Assembly (NCBI GenBank): GCA_030159075.1
Contig: BROG01000006.1
Location: forward strand, 3,291,001 to 3,355,000
Origin: Atrina japonica
Lineage: Eukaryota; Mollusca; Bivalvia; Pterioida; Pinnidae
DNA: 64,000 nucleotides
Direction: 5' to 3'
The notes beneath the pieces were generated by a model, which searched no databases, was not told where the DNA came from, and saw only the letters and a list, made by a program, of their open reading frames with translations. Below, in pieces: positions 39,420-52,205 of the stretch (positions within the stretch are counted from its first letter, which is position 1; every line of letters begins with the position of its first letter). A program made the position numbers and the translations under genes.

Positions 39420-40797
39420 GTTCCATGTAATACATCAAAACCTGAAAGCATTTCTGTAAAAGTAAAAAACATGTACAATAACTATGTGTTTTTTTTCATA
39501 TATGTATGGACCTTTGATAAAACAAGTGAAATTTCAAGTGTGGAACATTGATTCCTCACTGTTATTTCATTCTTTTTCACAGGCTTGGGTACATGTACCA
39601 AAACTATTTTTTTTGTTACCATGGTGGCACCTAATATTAAGTACATGGTGAATTTGTTTGTTAAGACAGAATCATTTTGACCAGGCAGGATGGAATAATT
39701 TTACATTTCACTACTGTGTCTGTCCATCCATTTCCCTGTGATTGCTTCGGTATTTTAATGAAGTAATAGAATTTTTCATTGTCAGACCAGATATTTTGAA
39801 ATAAACAAAAAATGACTGGTCAACCGGACCAGTGAATAAAGGAATTTTTTACTGGTCTGTATATATACACAATGGAAATGAAATGGAAAGTAATTGGTCA
39901 TTTGGACCAGTTATCAGATAGATTTCACTGGACTTTTGTAAAATTTACCGTTTTTTCTGGTAAGATCGGTGAATTTCAAAAACTCTGTCAGACTGATGTC
40001 TGTGATTCTTAAGCAGTGGTACCTGATCTCGGGTCATTTAAATTTTTATTTTTTACTTTTCTGATTTTGTTTAACTTCCAATTTGACTGTGTCACAAATT
40101 TGTTTACCATGCAAGGTTTTACAAAGTCACGGAATTTGCCTGTGAGAATTAGTAGATTTAGAACATGATGTGTTTAATAAAGGTTATGACAAGTAGAACA
40201 AAAAACTGTATTCAGTGCCTTTGGCATGTGGAGTCAAGATAAATTTGACTAAATCTAATCAAATTCTTCAATGGATTTTAATGCCGATGTTGGCACAGGA
40301 ATATAATAGTGCTTGTTCGGCAGGTGATTTAAAATTGACCTCTTCATGATCCAGTGCTTGCATGTCACAAAGTGTTGTAATTCTCAGACATTTTGTCAAA
40401 ATTTTCTTTTTTATTAAAACACTGAACTTGAAAAATAGAAGCTATAAAATTTAGATCGTTCTGTTTGATTGGTAATCTGACAAATTAGTTTTTTTTTTCT
40501 GCTATGAAATTTATAGAAAAGTCCTCCATAGAAATCAAAATTTATCCTTGTCCTGTGTGACTTGTCCTTTAAAAAAAAAAAAAGGCATTTTGTTTATTGG
40601 GCTAAGGAATTGGAACATATGTTTTTACTGAAAGTATGTTCGTTTTAAATTTAGGCTTTAACTTCAGTTTTATGTGGTATATATATATACATGTATATAT
40701 TTGCATATGGTTGCAAGCTGTAAAAAGCTTTGCTGACACACTTGTACACATGTATACATGCTACAATTGGTAGTTTCCAGACAGGTACAAACACACA

Positions 40798-41102
40798 TAC
40801 CATATTCGACTCATTAGGGGCCCAGGGTGCTACAAAAATTAGAAAAAACGGGTGGGCGCATATAAGTCAAATTGACTTAAAACTTTTAAGTTTTTATAGG
40901 GCACATTGATCAAGTTGTTACCATAGTTATTACCAAGGACACCTATCAACATAATTCTGTTGCTTGTGGGCTACAGATAAAATGTTACGGTTTTCGGGTC
41001 CACATCTTCCTGTCAACAAGCTAGATAATATTCTTGATCGTATTTATAAAAGGGGGAGGGGCACTTATAGGGAAATGGGTGCTTAATGGGTCGAATACGG
41101 TA
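40798..41102. mobile_element. 305-bp inverted-repeat MITE (ccatattcgac ends)
   Basis: Left taccatattcgactcattag; the right end is its imperfect inverse, ttaatgggtcgaatacggta. Partial relatives are at 44027-44150 (left end) and 59478-59683 (right end, with ggtccacatcccctcaacaa). Confidence 0.75.
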
Positions 41103-41467
41103 CCCTTAAAATAATTTTACATGAAAATAGCCTTATGACCCAACTACTTAACAATCTGTCCGCCTTTGAATGCTCTGTACATGTATTTTGACTTAAGAAT
41201 TATTTTTATGATGAGAGATAAATGCATAAAACTTTTCTTTGTCTATTGAAATTAAAAAAAAAAAAAAAAAGCACAAGAATTGACTGAGATTCTGTCTCCA
41301 CCTTGTATACAGCTGCAGATGTCTGCTTCTTATCAACTTCTGCATTTTATTCTCCATTTTTATATTTACCACATTTCTACAATAAAATTGAAATAATAAA
41401 AGATAGATTGAAATTCAATGCGCTATAGTCTGTCATTGTTATCTAACTTCTGTTTTTCTTTTTTCAG

Positions 41468-41504
41468 TTAAAGTTTTGGCAGTGCATAAATTCAAGTTTA
41501 CCAG
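41468..41504 (+). CDS. RECK: RECK-like gene, 37-nt micro-exon closing CC motif 1
   Basis: A 37-nt exon with an excellent acceptor (tttttcttttttcag) and donor (ccag/gtaagg). It reads LKFWQCINSSLP plus one base (phase 1 out). The W-x-C-x-N-S-S-L-P string is the most diagnostic piece in the window: vertebrate RECK has WNCMNSSLP at the same place, closing the first cysteine motif and keeping an N-x-S glycosylation sequon (N-S-S). With the two upstream exons the motif has its six cysteines in order. The exon is so short that gene finders would readily miss it. An inverted-repeat MITE begins 45 bases after the donor. Confidence 0.82.
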
Positions 41505-41549
41505 GTAAGGAAAATGTTTGCTATTGATATTAGTTAATGCTGTATACTG

Positions 41550-41734
41550 TATACAGGAAAAATTTCACCCCTGTTTTATTTTTGCCCCTTTTGCCCTCAT
41601 CGTCAGTGGGCGAATTCAAAATGGTGAATTCATCAATTTTTACTAATAAAAGTCTGGATGAATTTGATACGGCGCGAAACTGTTTGCAAGTGAATTAGGG
41701 CGAAAATAACACGGGGCAAAAATAACCCTGTATA
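41550..41734. mobile_element. 185-bp inverted-repeat MITE after RECK exon 3
   Basis: Left tatacaggaaaaatttcacc and cctgttttatttttgcccc; right ggggcaaaaataaccctgtata (inverted). It lies 45 bases after the micro-exon donor. A diverged relative is at about 61605-61785. Confidence 0.75.
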
Positions 41735-44026
41735 CATTAGTTAGATATTGGTACTTTGGGTGCTACACCTTTCACATCAGATAGGCCAGTACTAACCACA
41801 TTTTGTGAACGGTGCAGAAGTCGAACAAAAACGTCTGACAAGTTGCAAAATATTTTCATCATAAATGAAATAGTCATTTTTTATTCTGAAAATTCATTAT
41901 TTTTTTGTTTCTGATAAGTTTTAGAGCTGACATTTGAAAACGTTGTTTCTTGAGAAAGTCAAAGTTGTTAACTCAGTTTTTTGGCAGTGTTTGTAATGCT
42001 AATACTGTTGAATCATGATAGAAACCCAACTCGGAGCAGGTGCCAGTGTGGCCGCAGTCGAACACGTTACCTTTGGTGGAACTGGCTAGTACTAACCGGC
42101 CTGTTCCAGTGAATTGCAAGCACCCTTTGTACAACCTGTATACAACAAGCATAAAAAATCACTGGTCCTGCAGAGCAAGAAGTCTGCTAATCCTCCTGTC
42201 TAAATGTAAAGGTCACTTCTTTGAAGATTGAATTACATTGGAATCTTGTTATGCCGAATTAGATGAGTCGAAATTTCAGATATGTAAAAAGTTGAAAGGC
42301 CGGTCTGATTTTTAGTGATAGAAAAATATGTCGATTAAAATTTCGGTTATCTCGAATTCTGGATGTCCGGATATAATGGGATTGGTCCTGTGAATTTCAC
42401 GATAAAAAGATATATACATGTACTACTGTATATGTATACATGTATGTAGCTATTTTCCAATAACAGACTTTAAGCTTTTGCAAACATTACACTTGATAAT
42501 ATATTAACACTGAAGAACAGTGATGAAAAGAAGTTTCATCTTTGAAATGGATTTGTCTTGTGATTTGAAGTTGTAGGACAAGTGCTTAGTAACATTTCCT
42601 TGTCCAACTGCGACATGGAACCGGAGATGTGTGGTTGTCGAGCACTGGTACGCTGTCAGATCATAGTGGCACAGGGATTTTCCTAGGCTGACTTCGGGTC
42701 TGGTTACAATGCAAAAACGGCTTGTATTTTCCCCAAATTATGCAAAAATTCACAATATTGAAATTCAAAATAAAAATTAAAGTATCATCAAACAAATGTC
42801 TCAAATTTGTTTGTAAAAGAAAAGTTGTTTTTGACCCTGACCCAGAATTTTGGAGGTAGGAAAATTCCTGTGGCAGGTTATCTGAGTCCGATACTTTAAA
42901 CATGAAATTTTAAAGTAACCTATCTTTTTTACAAAACCAGTCTAAGGGAATTTTGGAAATTAGTCAATGAATAACAATATTTCGGCAAAGTCCGGGAAAA
43001 TTCAGGGGAAATGAAATTAGTCACTGACTTATATCACGTAATGTTTGTATTGATACATTTTGGATGATGTTCTTTCACCAAGGTTAAAGTAGAAGTAAAT
43101 TAAGTTTTGATTTTATGTTATCAATATTAATACATTTTGTCAGACAAAAACGCTTGTGTATAATTTAACACTCTTCAGGCAATACACACTCACCACCTTC
43201 TCAAACTCAGGCATTCCATTTAATTGCCTGTTTGTTGTTAAATGGTCACTCACTTTCTTAAGACATTATGTAAATTATAAATTTTTCCATGTATTACTTT
43301 TCCTCTGTTGACATTTGGCTTATATATTTTTCATGGTTTTAAAATTTTAAATGTTAGACTACATATAATTTCTATTCAGATGTCATAGCAGGACTTGATT
43401 AGCGTGTATGCCCCAGTCCTTCCTTTTAAGTCACAGATAACAGGTTTTGTTGCTTCACAAAGGAATCATAATACCCCTAAACCAAGCGAAAGAGAATTTC
43501 AATACAGGGATGAAAAATATCCTTTGGTGAAGATAAATTAAAGTTAACATTTAAATCTGTACAAATGAATTAAATAATCAAATATTGACTAATTGGATAA
43601 ACATGAAAATGGCTATTTATCTGAAGGATTTGGACATCAGCATTTCACTGATTGTTCAACGAAATGATAGCTCGGTGCCATTTTATTGTCAATAACGAAA
43701 TATTTAGCTTAAAAAATTGGTGTCCAAAATAAAAAACAAAGTCATTCAGGCATGGTCCATCATTTATTAACCCCATACTGTTGTCATGGCTTTTGTGTGA
43801 CCTGGTAATGATAGAGTAAAGCTTGCTCATTCTTGTGTGTTAAACATTGTGTGCAAGTTCAAACATCAAATTTGATATTTATCAAAGTCTGTGTCATGAA
43901 TAATGCTTTACAATTCTGACGGAATGAACACTGTTGATTTCCAAGGTCAGGAGTCAAAGGTCATGTGCATGCCAAGATTACAGATTAGGTGTAGAAAAAA
44001 ATACTTAAGATACTACATGTACATTA

Positions 44027-44150
44027 CCATATTCGACCCAATTAGCAACCAGGGGGCTACAAAAATAGGGAAAAGGGGTGGGTGCTTATAGGGACTAATT
44101 AATAGTCAAGATGATAAAGCAGTTAATTTTTATAAGGTACGGTGGTAAAG
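44027..44150 (+). mobile_element. Left-end fragment of the ccatattcgac MITE
   Basis: Contains taccatattcgacccaatta and gggctacaaaaatagggaaa, like 40798 onward, then loses similarity. Confidence 0.6.
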
Positions 44151-44409
44151 TTGTTGTAGTTAATACAGTTGAAATGAAATTGATACATGTCACTATGACA
44201 TTTTGTATGTGAGAATGATGACTCGGAACATCTAAGTAAGATGATTAGGAATGTAAAACTAATTTGTGTGTAATGAGTTATCATGTGATCAGTCTCTAGC
44301 ACAAGTCAGAATTTGTGGCACCTAAAATTGATGACACCAGTCTATAGCACAAGTCAAAATTTGTACCACCTCACCTTGATTACACCGGTCTCACATACAT
44401 CAAAGTTTA

Positions 44410-44574
<165 letters not shown>

Positions 44575-45039
44575 AATTATATACATGTATACACAATTGT
44601 GTGTATGTGTGTAAAACTACTTTCTCACTTCAGCTAAAATGTATATGTAGTTGGGATTTATGACCAACACTTTCACATGCATGCACTCATCATTTATTGT
44701 AATTTTATATGTTCATGAAAAGTAAGTGAATTACATACAAGTTGATTTACTCCAGAATCTTGTAGAGGAACTTGAAGAATAATTATGAAACATTTCAAAA
44801 GTATTTAAATCATTTAGAATATGTTATATAGTTACATATGTTTCAAGTAATTTGTGTTTATATACATACATGTTGGAATATTGATACTGGCGATCAAACC
44901 CACATCCATCAATGCTAGGTTTTTATTAGATGAACAGGAAATTTAGTTACAGTATAACCAGAAAAGAAATTGGCTTTACTAGACAAATAGAAAAGCTGGT
45001 TACAGTGTAACCAGAAAAAAGGCTTTACTATATAGGCTG

Positions 45040-45690
45040 TCCTAATGACACAGTCCAGGGATTCAAATGACACAGCCCAGGGATCAATAAGACAGAGTCC
45101 AGGGATCCTAATGACACAGTCTCGGGATCCAAATGACTTAGTCCAGGGATACAAATGACACAGCCAAGGGATAAAAAAGACAGAGTCCAGGGATCCTAAT
45201 AACACAATCCAGGGATACATATGACACAGTCAATGGATCCAAATGACACAGCCCAGGGATAAAAAAGACAGAGTCCAGGGATCCTAATGACACAGTCTCG
45301 GGATCCAAATGACACAGTCCAGGGATCCTAATGACATAGTCCAGGGATCCTAATGATACAGTCCAGGGATCCTAATGACACAGTCAATGGATCCTAATGA
45401 CACAGTCCTGGGATCCTATTGACACAGTTCAGAGATCCTAATGACACAGTCCAGGGATCAATAAAACAGAGTCCAGGGATCCTAATGACATAGTCCAGGG
45501 ATCCTAATGATACAGTCCAGGGATCCTAATGACACAGTTCATGGATCAATAAGACTTAGTCCAGGGATCCTATTGACACAGTTCAGAGATCAATAAGACA
45601 CAGTCCAGAGATCCTAATGACACAATCCATGGATCAGTAAGGCATAGTTCAGTGATCCAAATGACACAATTTAAGGATCAAAATGTTCAC
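45040..45690. repeat. 22-bp minisatellite with GGATCC in most units
   Basis: About 28 units of gacacagtccagggatccta plus at. Variants include aagacagagtcc and cagtctcggg; blocks such as ataaaaaagacagagtcc recur, showing multi-unit duplication. The 101-codon minus frame across it is a repeat translation. Confidence 0.93.
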
Positions 45691-46791
45691 TTACATAATT
45701 ATAAATAGAAAATAGTGTACCTTTAAATTCTATCTAATATTAAAAACCTGTAACATTGTCGTATTCATGATTAATTACTGACAGGAAAATGGTCATTCAG
45801 TTTAAGGTCAGATGTGCATCTTGCTTCCAGATATTGCTAAACAAAGTGAGTAAGTATTGTAGGAGAAACATAATGTCTCCTGTTTTTTGTCATTGAAAAT
45901 TGTGATGCAAATTTAAACCTTATCCCACAAAAGTAAAATAATTCATGTTTGGATTCTGAAAAATGTTGATGCAGAAATAATGGATAACATTTGACTTTAT
46001 GTCAGAGGAAAATGTCTCACATGTCCAAATCATTTTACGACAATTTAAATTTTTATACAGGAATCACAACAGAGCCAGCATTAAATACTCATTAGCCATA
46101 TTTTCGGATCTTTCAAGCACAGAAACATCCAGGTGCATTGTCACCTGCTAGATCTCTTGTTATTTGAAGGTGTTAAGTTACGGCATATTTTTTCTATCTT
46201 TGAATTCTTTTAAGCATAAACATTTTAAAATGTGTTTACAGGCAATAGACATAAAATTTTATTGTCTTGTAAGATTTTTGTGAATATCTACTGATTCACC
46301 TGTAGTTTTCACTTACACTTTTTTCTCCTTACTTCATCTACCTATCTGATCTTTTGCAATCTCTTTATCTATCTGTCTTGCTCCATCCATTAGGATTTTA
46401 ATTTCAAAGGGAATACCTTTTATTATTATGTCATCTGAGCCAATCAGGCAACCTCTAGCAAGCCTATGTTATCTGTCATTTGTGTGGTCATGTGTCATGC
46501 ATAAACTCCTTTCCAAAAAAAAAAATATAAAAAAAAACACAAAACACAAAGCCCCTCTTTCTTGATATTGTGATTGTAGCATCTCTTGGGTAATTACATT
46601 TTTTAATTTTATTACCTTGGGTCAGGTGTTTTGTAGATGCTATATATCTTAAAATTTTCACCTGAGAAATCATCCCCGGAACTTATTATCTCCCTTTTAT
46701 GACTGAAAGCATATTCACCCTGTCTTAAATTACTAAACATACTACTCTCATGAAAGCATGCATATCCGTGCTGCAGTTATATACAGTAAAA

Positions 46792-46964
46792 TCTGCTATA
46801 GCGACCACCTCTATATTAGGATTACCTGTTTATAAAGGCAGGTTTTTTCAAGTCCCTTGACTGCATACTTCAACTAAATTAAACCTGTATATAAGAGTCA
46901 CCTGCACATAAAGATAAATATTTTCTGGTCCCTTGGGTGGCCCCTATATACAGATTTCACTGTA
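46792..46964 (+). mobile_element. CAGTRAAAC-ended MITE, copy 4
   Basis: Bounded by tacagtaaaatctgc and cagatttcactgta. The interior (tatagcgaccacctctatat, cccttgggtggcccctatat) is nearly the same as the copy at 23131. Confidence 0.85.
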
Positions 46965-47176
46965 GTGTGAAAATTCTGACCAATGATGCGTATATCGGTT
47001 TCAACTAGGATGTGAAAAATTAATACACTAAATGACCAGTGACTACCCAGAGTTAAGTCAGATTTATGTGTGTTGTTCTAAAATATAAGAGATTTTTTTT
47101 TATTAGCCAATGCTTCTAGTTTCATTTTAATATTGTTGACCCTTGTGCAGTATAGATTTGTGGCAAAGTTTTCCAA

Positions 47177-47357
47177 TACAGTAAAACATTGTTTAGTGAC
47201 CACCTGTGTATAAAGACTACTTGGTCATAAAGACAGTTTTTGCTGTCCCCAATAGTACTATTTTTGTACAAATCAACCTCTATATACAGACCACCTCCCT
47301 ATAAAGATTGGTTTTGTTGTGTCTCGGAGGAGGTTGTTATATTCAAGTTTCACTATA
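47177..47357 (+). mobile_element. CAGTRAAAC-ended MITE, copy 5
   Basis: Begins tacagtaaaacattg, ends caagtttcactata. It shares ctgtccccaatagtacta with copies 2 and 6. It lies only about 210 bases from copy 4, in the same orientation. Confidence 0.8.
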
Positions 47358-48455
47358 TGTCCGTGTAGTATTCCAACTTTATTACATGATTTTGATATAG
47401 ATAACTTTGTTTTGGTGTTTTTGAATAAAAGTACATATCAATACTACAAATGTCAGTTTTTGTCATTCTATTTTTTGTGAACTTTAAATTCAAATTTGAT
47501 TTTGAATATGTTTGTTTTATCAGATAAAAAACTAAGGTTCAACTTGACAGTAATTTGTTTGGATTTCAAATAGGTACATATATTTGATTTTCATTAGTGT
47601 CAGGTAGTTTTGTTACAAGAACTTGACTTTTATTCAGTGTTTCCATTTTCGGAGTTCTTTTCTTTTCTCTCTATTTTGAATCTGTCCCAGTGTATTGCAT
47701 GCTATTAAGAAATGTTGACCTTACCAGTTTTTTTTTCTAAAGTCAGTCATGGGAACAGGTAACAAGAAATTCAATGGCAGCTGTCAAACTTTTTCTCTCC
47801 CGTTGCCCAGAACAATAGAGTTGTCTCGTCAAGTCAGGCGGAAATCATGTATTGCTTAGGGAAAGTTTGTCGAAGGAGTACGGTTTCAACAGGTCATGGA
47901 ATGTTTTGCATTGCGGTTAAAAATTTCTAGTAGTTCAGTATGAATGCAAAGTAATTATGATTAATTTGGCTCATTTAATTCATGCAGCGAGAAAATGAAA
48001 ACTAATTGAATGGCTAAACAAAATCGGGGAAGTTTTTCAGTACTAGAAGGATTTAGTTCTTCACTGAACTTCAAAAGATTCTAGTATTGGTGAACTATGT
48101 TATTTAATCTTTGCCAAATTATGCTATTACATGTTTTTGATGCATGAATTGATCCTAATTTTGTAGATAATTAATAGATATCTTCAATAGGCCCTACATG
48201 TAATATACATATAGATTTAGTTAATTTTTTTTTTTATTTATTGCATTCTAATTTTAAAAAAAAGTTTTATATGTTTCATCTCAAGAAGATATTCGGGTAA
48301 AATGTTTGTAGGTTAGAGCTTTGGTGAATATACATGTAGTAAAATCACATTTGTTCTTTAGAAATCTTCATACTGCATAAAAACTTTGTTATGTGACATT
48401 TACTAAGGTTACATATAAGACCCGCAAATCCGGATTTTGTTTGTTCGGATAGAAC

Positions 48456-48637
48456 AACAGTAAAACCTGCTTTAGTGACCACCTGTGTATAAAGACCACC
48501 TGGTCACAATGATCATTTTTTGCTGTCCCCAATAGTACCATTTGTGTACAAATCAACCTATATATAAAGGCCACCTCCCTTTAAAGACTGGTTTTCTTGA
48601 GTCCCCAAGGAAGTTGCTATATACAAGTTTCACTGTA
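48456..48637 (+). mobile_element. CAGTRAAAC-ended MITE, copy 6
   Basis: Begins aacagtaaaacctgc, ends caagtttcactgta, with gaccacctgtgtataaagac and caatagtaccatttgtgtac inside. The subfamily is that of copies 2 and 5. Confidence 0.85.
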
Positions 48638-48739
48638 TATCTTTTGTTTTACTGTTGTTTTACATGCCATCTAGAATTTTTCACTTATATGGATATGTCA
48701 TCAGCTGTATGTATCTCAAATTGAGACTTGTGCTATGGA

Positions 48740-48860
48740 CTGACGCCAGTGCAGTGAGGGTTCCTGTACGTGCCATGCCTGCCGTGACGCAGGACCTCAG
48801 TTATATATGAAGTCTCATCCGAAATACATGTGACTTTCACTACGTATGCCGAGTGCTTGG
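48740..48860 (-). mobile_element. Fragment of SINE family B
   Basis: The block gtgagggttcctgtacgtgc and tgacgcaggacctcagtt matches the interior of the complete SINE at 58260-58545 (gtgagggttctttaacgtgc, tgacatgggacctcggtt). Confidence 0.6.
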
Positions 48861-49064
48861 CGAAGGAACAGTCATTGTCATTTTTAAAATCTGTGGTATC
48901 ACCCGATAATGCGAATCTAATCTACATGCTGCTTGCATGTTGATTGTTCTGGCACTAGGTCACTAAGCTGTAGGAAATATATGACTGTTGTGTCAAGAAT
49001 GCAGTGTCTCAGTCTTCCCCATCATTCTTGAAAGGAGCTTACACTGAGGCTTCTACCAAAATAT

Positions 49065-49309
49065 ATTGGGGGCCTCCGTGGCCGAGTGGTTAGAGCATTG
49101 CGCTTTAAATCACAAGGCCTCTCACCTCTGGTTCGAATCCCGCTAGGGTAATTTCGAAATAAGTGGGAAAGTTTGCCAGTTTTCTTGCGGAAGGTCGGTG
49201 GTCTTTACCCGGGTAACCGGGGTTTCTCCTCCACCAATTAAAACTGGACACCATCATATGACTGAAAAATTGTTGAGTATGGCGTAAAACAAAAAATCAA
49301 ATCAAATCA
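49065..49309 (+). mobile_element. tRNA-derived SINE (family A), best-preserved head
   Basis: The head carries A box tggccgagtggttagagc and B box ggttcgaatcc, close to a serine/leucine tRNA, so pol III transcription is plausible. The body is as in the other copies; the tail is aaatcaaatcaaatcaa. Flanks accaaaatat at 49055 and 49310 are a 10-bp target duplication. Confidence 0.87.
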
Positions 49310-49421
49310 ACCAAAATATTGAAATTCAGGACTCCTTGACTAGGGTTCTGCTGTAGTGATAGCCATAATTATAAAGTTCAGTGATCTCTAAGGGTAATCT
49401 ACATTTGTATACAGGCTATAA

Positions 49422-49512
49422 TTAACTCATTCACCCCTGAAGACACATTTGGACTGGTCTAAGTCATTGATTTACAGAAGAATCCATTGTTTTTCAGGGT
49501 TGATGAGTTATA
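49422..49512 (-). mobile_element. TTAA-flanked MITE
   Basis: Begins ttaactcattcacccctgaa and ends ttcagggttgatgagttataa. The core carries catttggactggtctaagtc as in the copy at 30600. Confidence 0.75.
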
Positions 49513-50809
49513 AGGAAAGTTTTTTAACTTAACATACCAAGACCAATGGTTATCACAAGTTACCATAGCTTCAAGAACATGTAATATTATCTATATTAAT
49601 ACATAAGTTTCACTCCCATTTGATCCATGGTTTTTTAGGGAAAAATATTAATATATATCCTGTTTGACTTGGTTGGCACACCTTATGGCTTGTAATAAAA
49701 GATTCTAATACACTCTGTTTGCTTCGCTTTATTTCATTGGTCGATGGCGTTGAAAACTCGCAGGGAATTCACGTTTCACTGCTAGTTTTTATATTAGATA
49801 ACGTCGCATAAAGTTCTGCCGACCGGCTTTGATGCACTTGCTGAACTTTACTGTTTACATATTTTGTAAAAACAACTTATATCGAAACATTTTTTCAGTC
49901 TAGAGTTCCTTGTTTAAAATATGAAACATAAAAAATATATCGTTTAACTATATAAATAGGTATCGAAATTAACAAATCCATATGTTTCATGCAGTTTCTG
50001 TCATTAAAATGCTAATTTAAAATGTGAAGGCATTAGAATAGAGTTATCATGTGACTGTTTTACAAAAACTGACAGGGTATCAGCGATTCCCCGGTCAGAA
50101 ATATCAGTTTCACCACTTGCCTTACACCTCCGTCACATGGTAACCCTTAATTCCACCTTTAGAAAAAAGGTAAATTTTAACTGAAATTTACAACAAATTA
50201 AAACATGTAAATATTTGTGACATTTTGATAAGGCCCAGAAGTGATCATACTTAACATTTATGTTCAGTCTACATGTATGTTCTGTTTAACATTTTGCACA
50301 CTGTCAGACTTGTCATACATCTACCTTTTTTTGTGAGGTGTGGGTTTTAGCTTTTTAGAGCTGCTTCTCATCTTAATATATGTAAATTGAAATTAATGAG
50401 AGAACTGAAATGAACAAGACGAGCTTGAAACATGTAATCACTCAGCGTAGATAATAATTATGTCATGTTAGACAAAGAGCATGTGGAGAAAGACATCTAA
50501 CTTGGCGGAAGTTTTTTTACGCTTCATCAGGCCAAGCTTTATAAGCATGTGTTACATGATAAGTCTAGCTTATATAAAGGGGAGCATTCATTGTTTTTGA
50601 GGTAAAGTGAGACTAGCAATTGGTGATATAATATACATCCAACAACCAAAACAATACTGTCTGTTTTCATACAATATGGGTGTTGTGTACTTACAGTTGA
50701 AACATTTTCCCTTACACTTATTTCATTACTCCAGCACCGATACATATATAGATATTTTAGTATCAAAAACTAATAACCCTGTAGTTACTACTGTTATGTT
50801 AAAACATAC

Positions 50810-50975
50810 TACATTGGAACCTGTCTGGACAGACCACCCCATCAGCCACTCAAATGAGGTCTCTCAAGGGAGGTTTTATCTAAAGGATTATTTAACCCAA
50901 GTGGTCTTCAGAAACTGGTCTCAAAAGACAGGTGGTCTTTCATGAGAGTGGTCTTTCAAGACGGCTTCCACTGTA
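50810..50975 (+). mobile_element. MITE of the tctcaagaca subfamily
   Basis: Ends tacattggaacc and ggcttccactgta. The interior carries repeated gaccaccc, ggtctctcaagg and agacaggtggtctttca motifs. Related in layout to the CAGTRAAAC family; degraded relatives lie at 25935-26071, 55959-56103 and 61416-61501. Confidence 0.6.
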
Positions 50976-51171
50976 CTTATATTTATATACATGTACCAAT
51001 TTATATTTATCAAGTAAAATCAGAATTGTATTTTTTTGTATATTTTTTTTTCAAAAAATGTAACATAAACATTTTATGATAAAAAATGTAAAATCAGATG
51101 TTATGAAATTCTGTGATCACCCCCCCTTTTACCTCTCACAATATTGTAGAATCATGAATATTTCATCTCGA

Positions 51172-51434
51172 GGGGCCTCCATGGCTGAGTCGTTAGAACA
51201 TCACGCTTTGAACCATGAATTAAGTCTCACTTCTGGTCAGCACAGGTTCAAGCCCCGCTGGAACCTAAGCTGATTTTTATGAGAAAGTTTGTCAGTTTAC
51301 TTGCAGAAGGTCAGTGGTCTCTTCTCGGGTACATTGTAACCAGGTTCTCTCCTCCACCATTAAAAACTTGCTGCCACCATATAACTGAAAAATTGTTGAG
51401 TGTGGTGTTAAACACCAGTAAAAATTAAAAACAA
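51172..51434 (+). mobile_element. tRNA-derived SINE (family A)
   Basis: Head ggggcctccatggctgagtc with B box ggttcaagcccc, then the full family body and an A-rich tail (aaaaattaaaaac). Target duplication not evident. Confidence 0.82.
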
Positions 51435-51789
51435 ATCTTCTTGATTTGAATCCTCACTCTAGACACTGAGGAAAAGTAAAATAAGGACAAGGTGACAATT
51501 TGAGTAACATTTTGTTGACCAGTGGTCACTTAAGCGTCATTCTAGGCTATATGTATAAATCATGACCACTGACACCACAAGACAGTCAAGATTTGACCCC
51601 AGGTGGCAACCATGTTTTAAGTTGATTATGTATGTTTGCCAAGTTATACTTGAGAAAAGATGGATATTGTAATCATTTTCTCTTGCTATCTTACAAAACA
51701 CAGTATAACACAGAGGTCTTAAATGCAACAAAAAATTCTAATTCAACAACAAGTCAGTTTAAACTGATGATATTTAAAATGTTTTCAAA

Positions 51790-51896
51790 TGCAGTAAAAC
51801 CTGTTTTAATGACCACCTGTGTATTAAGACCACGTGGTGATAAAGACTGGTTTTGTTGTGTCCCTAAGGGTGTCTTTATATACAAGTTTCACTGTA
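51790..51896 (+). mobile_element. CAGTRAAAC-ended MITE, internally deleted copy
   Basis: 107 bp with the usual ends (gcagtaaaacctg ... caagtttcactgta) but lacking the central block; a deletion derivative. Confidence 0.75.
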
Positions 51897-51990
51897 ATTT
51901 GTTAATGCAGTCAAAACAATATTTTATATAGTAAACAGGAAATTGGAACGGGAATTTAATTTCATGTGAAGTAACATAGTTAAACTTAAA

Positions 51991-52205
51991 CTTGGGTGTC
52001 TGGTTTGCACAGTGGTTAGTGCACTCGATTTTCACCAATGCAACCCGGGTTCGATCCTCGCCAGGACAGACACGTGGGTTTTATCCAGGTACTCCAGTTT
52101 CCTCCCAAAGCAAGCACCCCATAACGCCAACATCAGAGCCAATGAGAGACATTTATACATCAGTTGTTTAAACTTGTTTGTTAATCGTTGTAAAATAAAT
52201 AAGTT
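51991..52205 (+). mobile_element. V-SINE-type tRNA-derived SINE with target duplication
   Basis: The tRNA-like head (agtggttagtgcactcg, gggttcgatcctcgcc) is followed by gtgggttttatccaggtact and ccagtttcctcccaaag. This resembles the V-SINE core, known from fish DANA and molluscan RUDI elements (from memory). Flanks ttaaacttaaa at 51980-51990 and 52206-52216 are a perfect 11-bp target duplication. Confidence 0.85.

Noticed and set aside
44915..45220. 101-codon minus-strand frame with repeated Pro-Trp-Ile motifs
   Set aside because: Repeat translation of the 22-bp minisatellite.
49070..49150. Possible functional serine/leucine tRNA gene
   Set aside because: The tRNA-like head continues into a SINE body shared with other copies and is flanked by a target duplication, so it is a SINE and not a free tRNA gene.
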